Assembly: GCA_012656075.1 (NCBI GenBank)
Contig: JAAKBF010000107.1
Span: forward strand, 1 to 64,000
Length of the DNA stretch: 64,000 nucleotides
Direction: 5' to 3'
Source of the DNA: Phytophthora hibernalis
Lineage: Eukaryota > Oomycota > Peronosporomycetes > Peronosporales > Peronosporaceae
Shown here: one piece after another, positions 23,402 through 34,181 of the stretch
Layout: each line of letters starts with the position of its first letter
Position numbering within the stretch: the first letter of the stretch is position 1
Translations under genes and position numbers: made by a program
The notes under the pieces: model-generated
What the model was told of the DNA's origin: nothing
Seen by the model: only the letters and a program-made list of their open reading frames with translations
Databases searched by the model: none

Positions 23402-24717
23402 TCAGAGCGTCCTTTGCAAATGGGGGATTGTGTAGCTATACCCACCGCCTACAAGCAATGAAGCCTCCATCACACTTTGTAGTGTTAAGAAACACTTGTT
23501 GGTGGTGGAAGCTTCCAACTTTTCGTTGGCCTCTCTAACTGCACTAATTTGTCCGTCTATACTATGGGTACGCTTTTTGTACTGTAATGATTGCAGCGAA
23601 TTAAAGAGGCCGAGGTCGAGCACGTTGTAGTCTGGCGAGCGAGGTGGCTGGTTAGCGAATTTAATGCACCAGCCGTCCTTGTTTGCAGCTTCCAGCACCG
23701 ACGTCCTCGCCACTACTCCGTGTGGCGATGTATTGTCCTGCTGGACGATCACTTGCCTCTTCCCTGTTATAAATAATAAAAATATTAACTAACAAGCCCC
23801 ATAGTTACGAATAATTACAAACATAGCACAAACCTGGCAAGCACGCTTTGATAGCCGGTATGACGTCCTCGACCAGCATGCGCTCGTACACCGACTTCGT
23901 CATTTCGACGGGTGACGTCATCATTGTACCCGCCGGTCGGTTTTTCGAGTTACGGAGGGAAGCCTTTGTCGTGATCACAGGCAACAGGCCGACCTTCCCA
24001 TCAAAGTACTTCTTTGTGTGAGGATCGGCCATTGCCACGAGAAGCATGACCTTGGTCATGTGGCGCTTGTTCTTCGTCGTCCGATGGGGTACATCCTCGT
24101 TAGCTGACAGGTAATATGTAGTCTGGTTGCGATGGACGTAGAACCACTTTTCGTCCACGTGGATCACGTCATACATGTCCTCAAACACGTAGCCTTGACG
24201 TCCTTCATAACAATACATCGTCGTAATTAGTACAATATACATACTAAGTTTGAGAGATAATATCAGTATGTACCCAAGGCAGGCTTGACGAAGGACTTCG
24301 CAAACCCACGCCGAGCCGACTTGTGCTCGGGAGTCAGCAGCCGCTTCGGCACAGTGTACCTCGTTTGATCGCCGTCCGGTTGGCCAAATGCCTAGCCAAA
24401 GTAGTGCGCGGGATCCCGGTAGCCTCCGCTAGACCCCGAAGAGTCGTACGGTCTTCTAGTGGGACCGATTCGACAGCAACCATCAAGCCACCGTCGCTGT
24501 AGGCTAGGACGCCCAGAGTTGCTACGTCGACTCGGAAGTGTAGCGGCTCGGTGTTGCCACACCTTCGTCGCTGTGTTGCGGTGAATGCCGAACTTTACAC
24601 TCGCCGACGTGATGGCTCCCGACGGCAGCTTGCCGTAAATCGCCAGCTCCGACAAAAAGAAGACGATATGAACCTTGGTGGCGGCGGAGTGGTTGGATGA
24701 GTGGGGGTGCGCGGCAT
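23402..24717 (-). pseudogene. Tc1/mariner-type transposase with two introns (broken)
   Basis: ATG at 24717. The N-terminal helix-turn-helix is at about 24660-24530 (GKLPSGAITSASVKFGIHRN, then ATKVWQ). A second helical domain follows in another frame (TTLRGLAEATGIPRTTLARH), then KRLLTPEHKSARRGFAKSFV. Intron 1 is 24203-24273 (71 bp). The catalytic domain starts with VIHVDEKWFYV near 24160 (first Asp) and continues PHRTTKNKRHMTKVMLLVA, then FDGKVGLLPV. Intron 2 is 23764-23833 (70 bp); removing it joins CLPG to KRQVIVQQDNTSPH (second Asp). RSPDYNVLDLGLFNSLQSLQ supplies the third Asp. Frames break at the A-run 24654-24658 (one base short), near 24530 and near 24365. No terminal repeats were identified. 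Confidence 0.7.
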
Positions 24718-25321
24718 GGTTGGCAGGAGGACGGGTGTTGCTTGATCAGAAGAAAAGATAAAGTAGGAGGTTGTCTCTGTCTTCCCTCCAATCCCGTACC
24801 GTGGATATTGTTGGCGGCAAAGCGAGCTCAGAATTACTGGACGCGGAGGTAAAAGTTGACTGCACAAAGTTTGATGTATTTTGACCAATAATAATTCTTT
24901 AAAACATTGTGTGCTTCACATAATAGTAAAATGCACATTATGTTTCGGGACGGAGGTAGTACGCCTGGGCAGTGCATAACGCATTATGGGTCGTGCAGCA
25001 GCCGTGGTGGAGTGCATGGGTGCCCAACTCGCGTCCGTGGCGCATCCTTCTTCGCGAACGAGGGTTGTAGAAGCCACCCAAGAGACTGCTGGATAATGAG
25101 AGATTCGGCGTCGGCGATGGTGATGTACGATGCAGCAGAGGTGGCGTCTGCCCTCCGCAAATCTCGCCAAAAACGAAGCTGCGGACAAATCCCTATGCAC
25201 ATTTGTCTCTAACGCTATCCGGGATGACGCCACCTTCAATGTGAAGTACCACAACCGTCAGAACTGCAAAGTTACACCTATACCAACCTTTTGAGGCACT
25301 ACTATTGGCGCACTGCGCTCC
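24718..25321. other. No recognisable gene
   Basis: One stretch on the plus strand (about 25085-25250) reads like protein (YDAAEVASALRKSRQK, then LCTFVSNAIRDDATFNVKYH) across a frameshift, but I cannot place it. Confidence 0.3.
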
Positions 25322-25500
25322 ATGTTCATCCAGACGGAGCCGACGCCCAATCCGCTGAGCGTCAAGTTCCTCCCTGGGCGCGCGGTGCTGGATGAGTGCT
25401 TCACGACGGGCGTGGTGCGTTGCTTTGGGGCTGAAAAACGCGTCTTTTAGATGTCTGACTGGCGTGTTGTGCGCAGGACTTTACGCCCATTGGAAGGTGT
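25322..25500 (+). pseudogene. NFU1-type iron-sulfur scaffold, N-terminal fragment
   Basis: MFIQTEPTPNPLSVKFLPGR followed by AVLDECFTTG matches the highly conserved start of the Nfu N-terminal domain (the IQTExTPNPxSxKFxPG pattern). Known role: NFU1 delivers Fe-S clusters to mitochondrial enzymes such as lipoyl synthase. A plausible 62-bp intron (25415-25476, GTGCGT...GCGCAG) joins it to DFTPIG, the expected next block. After about 25500 the similarity stops and the CXXC cluster-binding domain is missing. It is a gene fragment among repeats. Confidence 0.6.
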
Positions 25501-26831
25501 AAAGAGGAAGAAACGGACTGCAGCAGTCAAATGCGGCTTCGTAAACCACGAGATTGCCTCGAAACAATGCAATATGTGATTTGAGTCGCCAGCAACACGG
25601 TAGCTGATGTGTAACAGCTATAGAATGCTCGGGCAAAAGGTTCAAATCTGTTTTTGTTGGACACTTTTGAGGAGCGATGCTAAACGCGATACTAAGTTTA
25701 TGACGTATACTAGTTTGCTATAGCAACGCTGTAAACGTCTGAAGCAAGGATATGTGTAAATAAAGATATAAAAACAAAAAATTTAAAGAGGTTTCTCATA
25801 CTCTCGGGTCCGGAAAAGAATTAACCGTTCTGATGTTGGGCAGTAACTTTTTTCTAGTACACATCTGCACCTTGCGCAAACTTCATCAGAAGCATCGTTG
25901 TCTAAGCTATTTTCAAGCTATTTTGCGCTAACAACGGCCTGGTTTTAAGTTTTATAGCCCTCCTTTCAGTTGATACGTTTTCGAAGGTCACAATTTTTCA
26001 CAGCTCAATCAATTCTTGAGAGGTTTAAGTGCGACTTGCATGAATAGATTTTGACATGTGCCAGACTATCTGTAAGCCGGTTTACAGCTTCTGAAACGCT
26101 GTTTCAAAAGAGCGTTGAAACGAGGTTTTTCACCTTTACCCTAAACTAATGCCGTACTTTGCCCGGGAAGCTCTGGGTATTTATGATTCTCCTAAATTTG
26201 TTGGACCGAATGCTTGGTTTTGCATGCAAGTGTTGGATGGGCTGTCCAACTTTTTCGAGGAGTTCGGATTACTATCCATACAAATTTCAAGTCAGGTCAC
26301 AATTGTCACGATTTTGTTGGACCTCGGTCCAACAAGAAAACCCTTAGGCCCTGGTTTCTTCGTCGGTGTCTGGGTCTGGGGATAAACAATCTCGTAATTC
26401 CCCGACGCTGTCCCTAGATTGCTGGTGTTGAGAGCTGTGTTGCTGATCTGTATACCCTTTCAAACTCGTTCTAGGCGTGAATCGTTGAACCGAAGTTATC
26501 TGCAACCGGAGAATGTGCCTACATGGAGCTGGTCTAAAGAAATGAATCGTTTATGGCCTACAATGAGGTATCTTGATTGGTCAGTATTTCTACGGATAAG
26601 CAGGCTACGCAGCATAAACTAGTCAGAATCATGCTAAATAAAATGTGATTGGTTGAACTAGCAAATCCCTACGTCGTTTTTGTAAAGTGACTTGAATAAA
26701 GTGTTGTCTAGTAGAGGATGGAGGTTGGTTGTTGAAGGGGTGTAACTTCGCATATTTTCGTCGTACATCATGATTTTGCATGATTTGACGGTCTGGCAAC
26801 TAACTGCCTCTCCGATTTTATATCTTTTGGC
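25501..26831. other. No recognisable gene
   Basis: AT-rich region with short frames only. Nothing supported. Confidence 0.5.
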
Positions 26832-27203
26832 ACTCCTGGTACGACCGGTTCAGCCAGCATACAAGCAGCCCTACCGGGTCGTGACACATCGTCTGAGATC
26901 TCGGGGAGGGCGCGGTGGGCGAGGCGTCTTGGCCGCTTCGGCATGACATCGACGCCGGCACCGTCGCTTGCTCTGCGTCGCAGCATCGCGCCTGCTGGCG
27001 TGGCTGCTAAAAGCGAAGTGAGGACTGGTGGTCGAGAAGGATACGGTATTAGAAAAACCACTAAATGACGATTTAATAATAGCCCTTACCACCGTCGTCG
27101 GAATAAGTAATCCCGCCCTGATTGGCGGATTATTTTCCGACGTGGTACTGTTGACTGTATTGCAGCTTTCCGGTATGGTGTCCGGAATCTGCCAATTACT
27201 GTA
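26832..27203 (-). repeat. Dispersed repeat X, copy 2 (inverted)
   Basis: Reverse-complement relative of 2304-2670 with many substitutions and small indels. The tRNA-like relic beside copy 1 is absent here. Confidence 0.7.
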
Positions 27204-27566
27204 AACGGCGCATCGACCAATCCGCAAACCGAGAAAAATCTCCAAAAGGGTGAAATCCGCTGGAATTCTCTTTAAAATGCAGTACAGGCCCTCAGAGTAC
27301 TTCATTCCAAAGGAGAACGCCTAGCAAAACAACAATTGACTGCAGGACGACAGCACAATTTTTGAATTGTATTTAATCTATGGCTGCACCCAAATTTAGA
27401 CTCAACTCATACGTAGTACGAATTTGTTAGACGGTTGTTGGAACGCATTTAAGTGTATGTGAACTGTACCTGAGTATGAAGCATTGTCTTTGGACGATGA
27501 GGTTTATGAAGGCGTTGACAATTTATTGAGACTCGTATCGGTCAGCAGGATACGTTGTAGGGCTAC
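27204..27566. other. No recognisable gene
   Basis: Spacer between repeat X and the Crypton copy, unlike the corresponding spacer at 2671-3177. Confidence 0.4.
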
Positions 27567-29886
27567 AAGCGAGTGTTCACTGACTTCTCCATCGCAACTG
27601 CCAAGGTCCACAGCTTGTGTTTCCAGACGCGGTGCTCCTCTGCTTTAGATCGTTCTGAATCGTGAACGGCTCTTGGTACAGTACCTTCATAATATTCACA
27701 GCGGATTTGGCATCAGCTCTTTTGATCTGTTCGTTTTTCCTTTGCCAGTTAGCCAGATGTTGTTGCTGTACCAGTTTAGAAGACAGCCAGCTAGTGACGA
27801 CCTGTTGATGGTGCGGGAATGACAGTTTGCAGACTGCACGGGCGATAAACACTCTCTTCTTGCACCAAATCCGCTCCGGTTGCATGGTGACGCGGCGAGG
27901 GAGCGATTGCATCTTCTACGCGAGCGAGCCTGTCATGTATAGCTGAGAGCTGGGCCAAGATATCCCCCAACGTTGATGCCAGCAGTGAATCACTTCCTGA
28001 TACGGCCTGACTGACTTGAGCGTGGTTAGCTGTTCGCCAATTTCTCGCCAGGTGGCCACCCCATCGCTGCACGTTGACGTGCAAATACTGGAGCCAAGGC
28101 GGGAGTTGGTGGCTGCTATTCCTCGCTTGGGTTCGTAAAGATAACGGTGAATGTGTGCAGATGTACCAGAAATTCTTGCAGCTCTAACATTGTGTCCATA
28201 TGAATGAGCAGAGCTGCGAAAACAGCGTTCACGACGTCTATTGACACGTTGAAACGGGGATCTGGTGATCCAATAACGTGGTGAAAGAGCTCGTTGTGCA
28301 GCGTGACCAGCTGTCCCTACTCCACAACCGACAGACGCAGCTAAGAATCATCAATGGTCGGCATCACAACCGGTAAGTCTGGAGTCCGGTAGCCCGCCAG
28401 AACTTTACCCACTCTTTGATCCTCACGTGTGGTCGTGTCTATGTATGCAAATGCTTTAGTGAGCGATTCAAGCATCCTAGCCCCTCGTGTAGATATCCAC
28501 TGGATAGATAACTTCGGTGAGGCGTTAGCATACGCAGCAGATCCTCGTCGTATGGAGTGGCTCGTCATTCCTGGGGTCACCCGTTGCTGTTGCTCAGGCG
28601 CCATTTGTTTCAGAGAGTCCCGAATAACCTCGGTAATATAACTCGCGATGTTAGGGCGCTTACGCTCTCGCTACAAAGTTGGCTGTAATTCGCCATCTAC
28701 TTCAGTTTGAAGGATCTCCCAGTAGATAACAGCCTCTTCTTGTAAGTACGGCTGCCCGCCCGGTAAGTTTGATATTGCGAGGCGCGGCACAAGAGAAAAG
28801 ATGTATTCAGAGGGTTCATCATATCAAATGAAAAGCATACCAAAGCCATGCAGCATGCATTGCTGCCAGCAGTCAGGGGCTTATAGATCGAGACACCTTG
28901 CACAACCGATGTCTTGATTCGCGCAATGTGCAAAACAACTCGCCCGACGCAGCCATTGAGAGTTGTTGCTTGCGCGCAAAGCACGTGTCAATAGCTCTAC
29001 CGAACGCCACATCATCGTAAGTAGCGCAGCGTCATGTATAGATTTGAGGCCCATTGCCACGTCAGCATGTACCGTACTACAAGGTGCTTCACCAAAACAG
29101 AGACATCAGACACAGTGCACCCTGGAGCATCGTTTTTCTGTATGTGTGCACGTAAATTGCGCTCTTCAATGGAGCTTGCCATCTTATCCCGACTTTTAGC
29201 CACACGCTTAGAGTCCGATAGCGAACTCATATAGCGCTCGCGAAGCATGTTAAAAACTTGAGAAAAATACCCCAAACTAGTTGACTTTGCTAAAAGCCAT
29301 GAACCACACGAGCTTTGCTACTTTTCTTGGTCTGTAAAAAGATGGAGAAAGCTGTTAGAATTGAGTAGAAATTCTTCATAGGATAGCTACATTCCTGGGA
29401 GAGAGTAGAATGCATTGTATCTAATCTGTCACTTGTCATATCAGCTGATGGCATGAACTCTTGAAAGACCTTTACCGCGGCGAGCTCTAGACCTACCGTC
29501 CCGCTGGGGATATCGAGTCCACGCGGTACCCTACGCATCGTGCCCTACTCAGCTTCTCAAATGAAATGACTTGTGGCTCTTCACCTTGCAGCTCGGGGGT
29601 TTCTTGCTATTTTTAGTTGGATGACACTTCAATGTTGAACGAAATTGGACTCATCGAATAATGGTGAGAATAGCTTAAATTTTGTAATGTGTATTACAGT
29701 GTAATAACGACATTTTCAGGGATTTTCTGGAAATAAGTTGGAACAAACTTAACCTAGCCCTAACACTGCGCCATTGGCTAAATTGGCTGCTCTAGAAGCA
29801 CACCCGGATTGCTATTGGCTGACAAACGCAAAGCTTGCGCAATAGGGCTCGGGTCTCCGGCATAATATAAGCTTATCCTACCGTAA
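27567..29886 (-). mobile_element. Crypton-type transposon, copy 2
   Basis: Near-identical direct copy of 3178-5494. The recombinase C-terminal frame (28341-28604) has the same translation as 3956-4219 and contains TSHSIRRG and AFAYIDTTT. The internal UAG at 28671-28673 is at the same place as in copy 1. One base difference in a G-run near 28876 (GGGG here, GGGGG in copy 1) changes the frame locally. There are a few more substitutions toward both ends. Confidence 0.75.
27577..29275 (-). pseudogene. Crypton tyrosine recombinase, copy 2 (broken)
   Basis: Same organisation as in copy 1. This copy preserves, in open frame, ARIKTSVVQGVSIYKP (catalytic Lys block) and, at the C-terminal end, WQRKNEQIKRADAKSAVNIM followed by EPFTI, a tail typical of oomycete Crypton proteins. 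The shared UAG and frameshifts prevent a full-length product. Confidence 0.65.
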
Positions 29887-31491
29887 GCCCCTAAAAGCAT
29901 AGGCAACCCGGAGCCGTCGCCCCGGAATGGTACGCAGGTCGATAGCAAAGCTTAAACTAAAGAAAACCCATAAATAATTTTGAAACAAAAGATAGACCTG
30001 GTAACGAAGCTACATGTAATTTCTTCAGATTATTTTAATAATGGATGCGGGGTTATTAATAATTCTTAAACTCGTCGCATGCAGCACCGCGAGTTGTACA
30101 TGTACAGTGGGCACATAAAGTCTACGACCAAGACTATTAACCCTTTTGTGAACCACTTGTATTTACTATGATACAAATTCAACTCATTTAATTGTAAAAG
30201 GAAGCATTTTGATTCCTTTTAGGGCTGCGAATGTTCGACGTCAAATCTTCCATTTGGATTTAACTGTGTAGTTTATGCTCGAAGTGTTCCGTCGAAATCG
30301 TACTTAAATCATAAAACGAGGCATTTTGCTTTCTTTTACATCTTAGTACTTATCTGAAAACCAGGAAAAGATAGCATTTTGGCTCCTTCTAGGGTTAATA
30401 CCGTCGAGATGTGTTAGAAATATTCGCGACTTTCTTTACTAGTCTGCTGCTAGTATCTATGAAAGTACAATGCTTGGTGAAAGGCCTTTCAAAAGCAGTA
30501 TGACTTGCTACGATCTCGTTCGTGGTTGAATAGTTATGGCCATTTGAAAAATGTTCCCATGTTTAATAACCTAAAATGTCTACGGTCAGATCTAAAGACC
30601 CCGCTGGTATTTTTACGCCTTCTCTCAGCCGCTCAAATGAAACCTGCCTCTGGTACGCATTCTGGAGACCTCTAAAATACTGATTGTACCTCCTGGTACT
30701 TTGTGTCGCCGCCAAGATTGTCCTTGACCTGTTGAAATCGTTTCGTCACGAAGTGATAAAGTTTTGATCGACGCTGACTTTATGGGGTACTTCAAATTTT
30801 GGGTGCGATTGAAATCTGAGAATTCTATCAGTACCGGCTTTTCATTGACTCAATATCTAGAAGAGCACTTAGCATTGGTTACTTAAATGTTGTTCTAAGT
30901 CGGCTGGGTCAACATTCGTGTAAGGTGGCTTGAATGTCGCTTGAGGCCGACTGGGTCAACATCCACGCGTTTTCAGATCAATATGGCAGCTTTTGAATTA
31001 GACGGCGTTTAATGTTGATAACTGTGTTTAGGTTGTGGTAATTACATATATATCCGTTTATGTGGTTTTACAGGATCCTGGACAGTTCTGGATTCACTCT
31101 AAAACTCTGGATAAATATCCAGAGAACACATCATTTTTTACCAATCAAAGTGCGATACCAAATGGTGAAATACCTAACTGTTAATGATTTTCCAGACCGG
31201 AGAAGTATGCTCTAGTCCCTTTTCAGAGATAACCGATATGCCATTGCAGAGCTTAGTTTAGCCTCATTTCTATGCCGTCGATATGCGGGGTTTTCTAATT
31301 GTTTACTGTAACAAACCAAACCAGTGTCAGATCAGTCCTTCATAATTTTTTTGCTAGTTTCTCAATCAAAAGGCTTTTAAATACTCAGTAGGTATTAATT
31401 TCTTAATCCTACCATACGACCTTGATTTGCGCGACTCTGCCTACTTCATTACCTTACTGCGGTAGCACGTCTCTCCGCGTACGTATGTAAA
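29887..31491. other. No gene; short direct repeats
   Basis: Three related 31-bp segments lie at 30196-30226, 30313-30343 and 30366-30396. Each is AAAA, a purine-rich stretch, GCATTTTG, then CTTTT or CTTCT and usually AGGG. A second small repeat, CTGGGTCAACAT, occurs at about 30903 and 30950. No coding region was seen. Confidence 0.5.
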
Positions 31492-31915
31492 TCACAAATC
31501 CGGCCCGTAGTCCACCGTCACCTCGTCGCCGGCCTCGGTTATCTTCTGTGCAATCACTAGCACGCGTACGTTTGTTCGGTTCGTCATCTCCACAAACTTG
31601 GTGTTGGGGTTGCAGGAGTGGTTGATCATGAGCACTTTTGCCACCGCATCGGGCGCCGTCGACCTATACAGTTTTCTTTCGCGTGCGCGTTGTCTGCATC
31701 TTAAGTGCGTTCGCACTTCTTTGGTTCTCGACTTTGGAAAAGTCGTGAGTGGTCAGCTCTCCGCTGTAACTCCCAATCGTTGTTCCAACATGAATTGTGG
31801 CGCTTGCTTGAACACCCACGCCCGAGATGCCAGTGTCGACCAGTTGCACATCGTTGCATTCAAAGAGACTATTGGAGCAGCGTCCGTTGAGTTTGAAATT
31901 CTTAGGGTGCAATAG
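31492..31915 (-). pseudogene. SET-domain protein relic
   Basis: Two frames on the minus strand. The first (31912-31664) reads CSNSLFECNDVQLVDTGISG, VGVQASATIHVGTTIGSYSG, resembling the start of a SET methyltransferase domain. The second (31716-31492) reads LMINHSCNPNTKFVEMTNRT, then GDEVTVDYG, the hallmark NHSCNPN and terminal Tyr-containing motifs. The middle of the domain is missing or frameshifted, so no methyltransferase activity is expected. It may be a captured host fragment or part of a transposon. Confidence 0.6.
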
Positions 31916-32251
31916 TAAGTAAAACGATCATTAATGCTGCAATTCTGCAATTTTTTCAAGCGTGTTCACAAGTGCACATGTCAGTTACACCGACGTCCGG
32001 AAGATTAATTGGAAATTCCTCGCCTTCTGCCTACTTTAATGCAGTTGTCTGCTCGACATCAGCTGGCCAATCCGCTGGGTCGTCTCCGTCAAAGACAATA
32101 AGCTCTGGCGAGGAGGGAGAGATTCATTGCTAGTTCGAGCTGGCTGGATCTCTTCAAGTGCTTCCTGAACTCCTGAAAGACTTAGGAACGTTTTCATGAA
32201 GACGGCCTGCATTCGTGGTAGATTGTACACCCTTTTTATTCTTTCACGGCC
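31916..32251. other. No recognisable gene
   Basis: Spacer between the SET relic and the hairpin repeat. Confidence 0.4.
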
Positions 32252-32450
32252 TTTTTAACGTTTGCATATCGCTTCTTTCTGGCCCTCTTTGGCTTGGCCG
32301 GGTTGTTTTTAGTCGTCTGCCTGTCTTATTGTCATATCAGGCAGACGACTAAAACCGGCCAAGCCAAAGAGGGCCAGAAAGAAGCGATATGCAAACGTTA
32401 AAAACAGGCAGACGACTAAAAAACAACCCGGCCAAGCCAAAGAGGGCCAG
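32252..32450. repeat. Three-arm inverted/direct repeat
   Basis: Arm 1 (32252-32323) is followed after about 14 bp by its reverse complement (32338-32405), lacking five bases of arm 1. Arm 3 (32405-32450) is a second, partial inverted copy that contains those bases, so arms 2 and 3 are direct repeats of each other. Shared landmarks are CAGGCAGACGACTAAAA and GGCCAAGCCAAAGAGGGCCAG. Transcribed, arm 1 could pair with either arm 2 or arm 3. Confidence 0.85.
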
Positions 32451-33822
32451 GCGCCCCTGGTAGGTGGGAACGTTGGTCTTCCTGCTAGCTGCTTCTGCGT
32501 GCAGCTCAGGTTGACGGTGGGCAGAACAGCTTCCGTCCGATTTCATTGACGCTCCTCTGCAGTGGTATTTTTGTGACTGATTGTGATATGAGATAAGTCG
32601 TTAACCAAAACCTATCCTGCTCGTACCCTGTCACTGGCAAATCCCACAAACCCATTTTTGTGCGAGTTTCAGGGCTGAGTGAGTGTTTTACCCGCGTTCT
32701 TGCTTCAGTCTGGCCTGATTTGTCTCGTTCACAGGCGTAATCGCGGCGTCAATGACGATCGCATCGCGTCGACCCGTTGCGTGCTGGACAAACCAATTTG
32801 CACTTGCCCGTTGTGTGGGCTGTCCACATCCTCGCACTTGTTCGCTGCAAGGGGCTGTCTGCGGGTGCGCCTTGCAAGCCGGCCCGCGCCGTGGAAAGGA
32901 GGTTTGCGGTCTCGATTTTGCGGTCTGATTTTGTACGTGGGGGTTGGGCTGCCATCTGCAGGTTGTAAATAGAGACACAATAGTTAGGATAGATACATAG
33001 CAATAGGATCAAACATGTTTCTAACGCACCGTGTCCGTTGGTCTGCCGCAGCGCCATCCCAAACGACGCTGTCGCCGTCTGCTTCTGCTGGGCTCCAGTA
33101 TGATCGAATGCCAATTGAGTCGCCCAGCATTCGATACTACAGGTGCCAATAACACCCGACTTAATTGTAAGACCACCTGAAAATGCACCGCATTCTTCCT
33201 CGTCATTATCAGATCAGTATCGAGCTACACAAAAGGAAGTTCCTATCATATGTCACCCTGGCCACCCATCTATCGTATCTCCTGCTTTGGACGTACATTA
33301 TTTGCTCCGATAGGCTCACGCGAGCCGATATTCGAGTCCAAAGTAAGTATTCATTCATTTGCCACTTTTTTACATTTGCGTCCCTAAGAACTGGCCAACA
33401 GTCATTGCACTAAGGACACGCATAATTGTTGTGTGCTACGGGAAACTCTAACCGGATAATCTAGAAGTAATCGCTTTTCCTGGTTAGTAGTGCCATCTCT
33501 CCCGGAAATGACATTTTTGATGTATTCAAGTTATTTAGCTGGTCTATCATCCCTCAGTCTATATGCATGTTAAATGCGATCATTGCCACAAACGATAAAA
33601 GAGCCTCATCTTGTAAATCATATCAGTCTTCTTAGATATTTAGAGATTACACAACTCAAATTGACGGAATCATCCAATTTTCTGCATGAGCAAGTAATCA
33701 ATTTGCTACATAGACCAGAATAAAGCGGTGACCATTCTTTTCGTTACTTGAGCCAACCTTGTGGTATGCTTACGCTCCGACGTATGGGTCTATCGTTCGC
33801 ATAGTTTGTGCCCTTCTTGGAG
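32451..33822. other. No recognisable gene
   Basis: A GC-richer stretch (32680-32980) has open frames on both strands without a recognised domain. The rest is AT-rich. Confidence 0.5.
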
Positions 33823-34025
33823 TATCTGCTTGTGATGGGGGTCCTGCTTTTTAAGGAAATATCACCTTTCTATTAGTTGATTGATGGGACTGGATGTGCC
33901 CTTTCTGTGCTGCTGGGGGCTGACTCCCTTCGTGTAATATCTGCTTGCGACAGGGTCTGCCTGCTCTTCACGGTACTAGCAACTTTCTACTAGTTTCTGA
34001 TTGGGACGGGGTGTGCCCATTTTTA
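33823..34025. repeat. Diverged direct repeat, 115-bp period
   Basis: Units 33823-33906 and 33938-34025 share TATCTGCTTG at the start, CTTTCTA then TAGTT in the middle, and GATGTGCCC/GGTGTGCCC near the end. Confidence 0.6.
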
Positions 34026-34181
34026 TACTGCGGAGAGCTGGCATCAAAGTTGAGAGCGTAACCCATGCCTAGCATCAAACGATTGAAAATGCGAGAACTC
34101 TGATGTTTCGTTTCAAATCAAATCGTTGTAGGAATTTTGCCCCCCCGCGATCAATATTGTGCAATCAAGGTCTAACTAATA

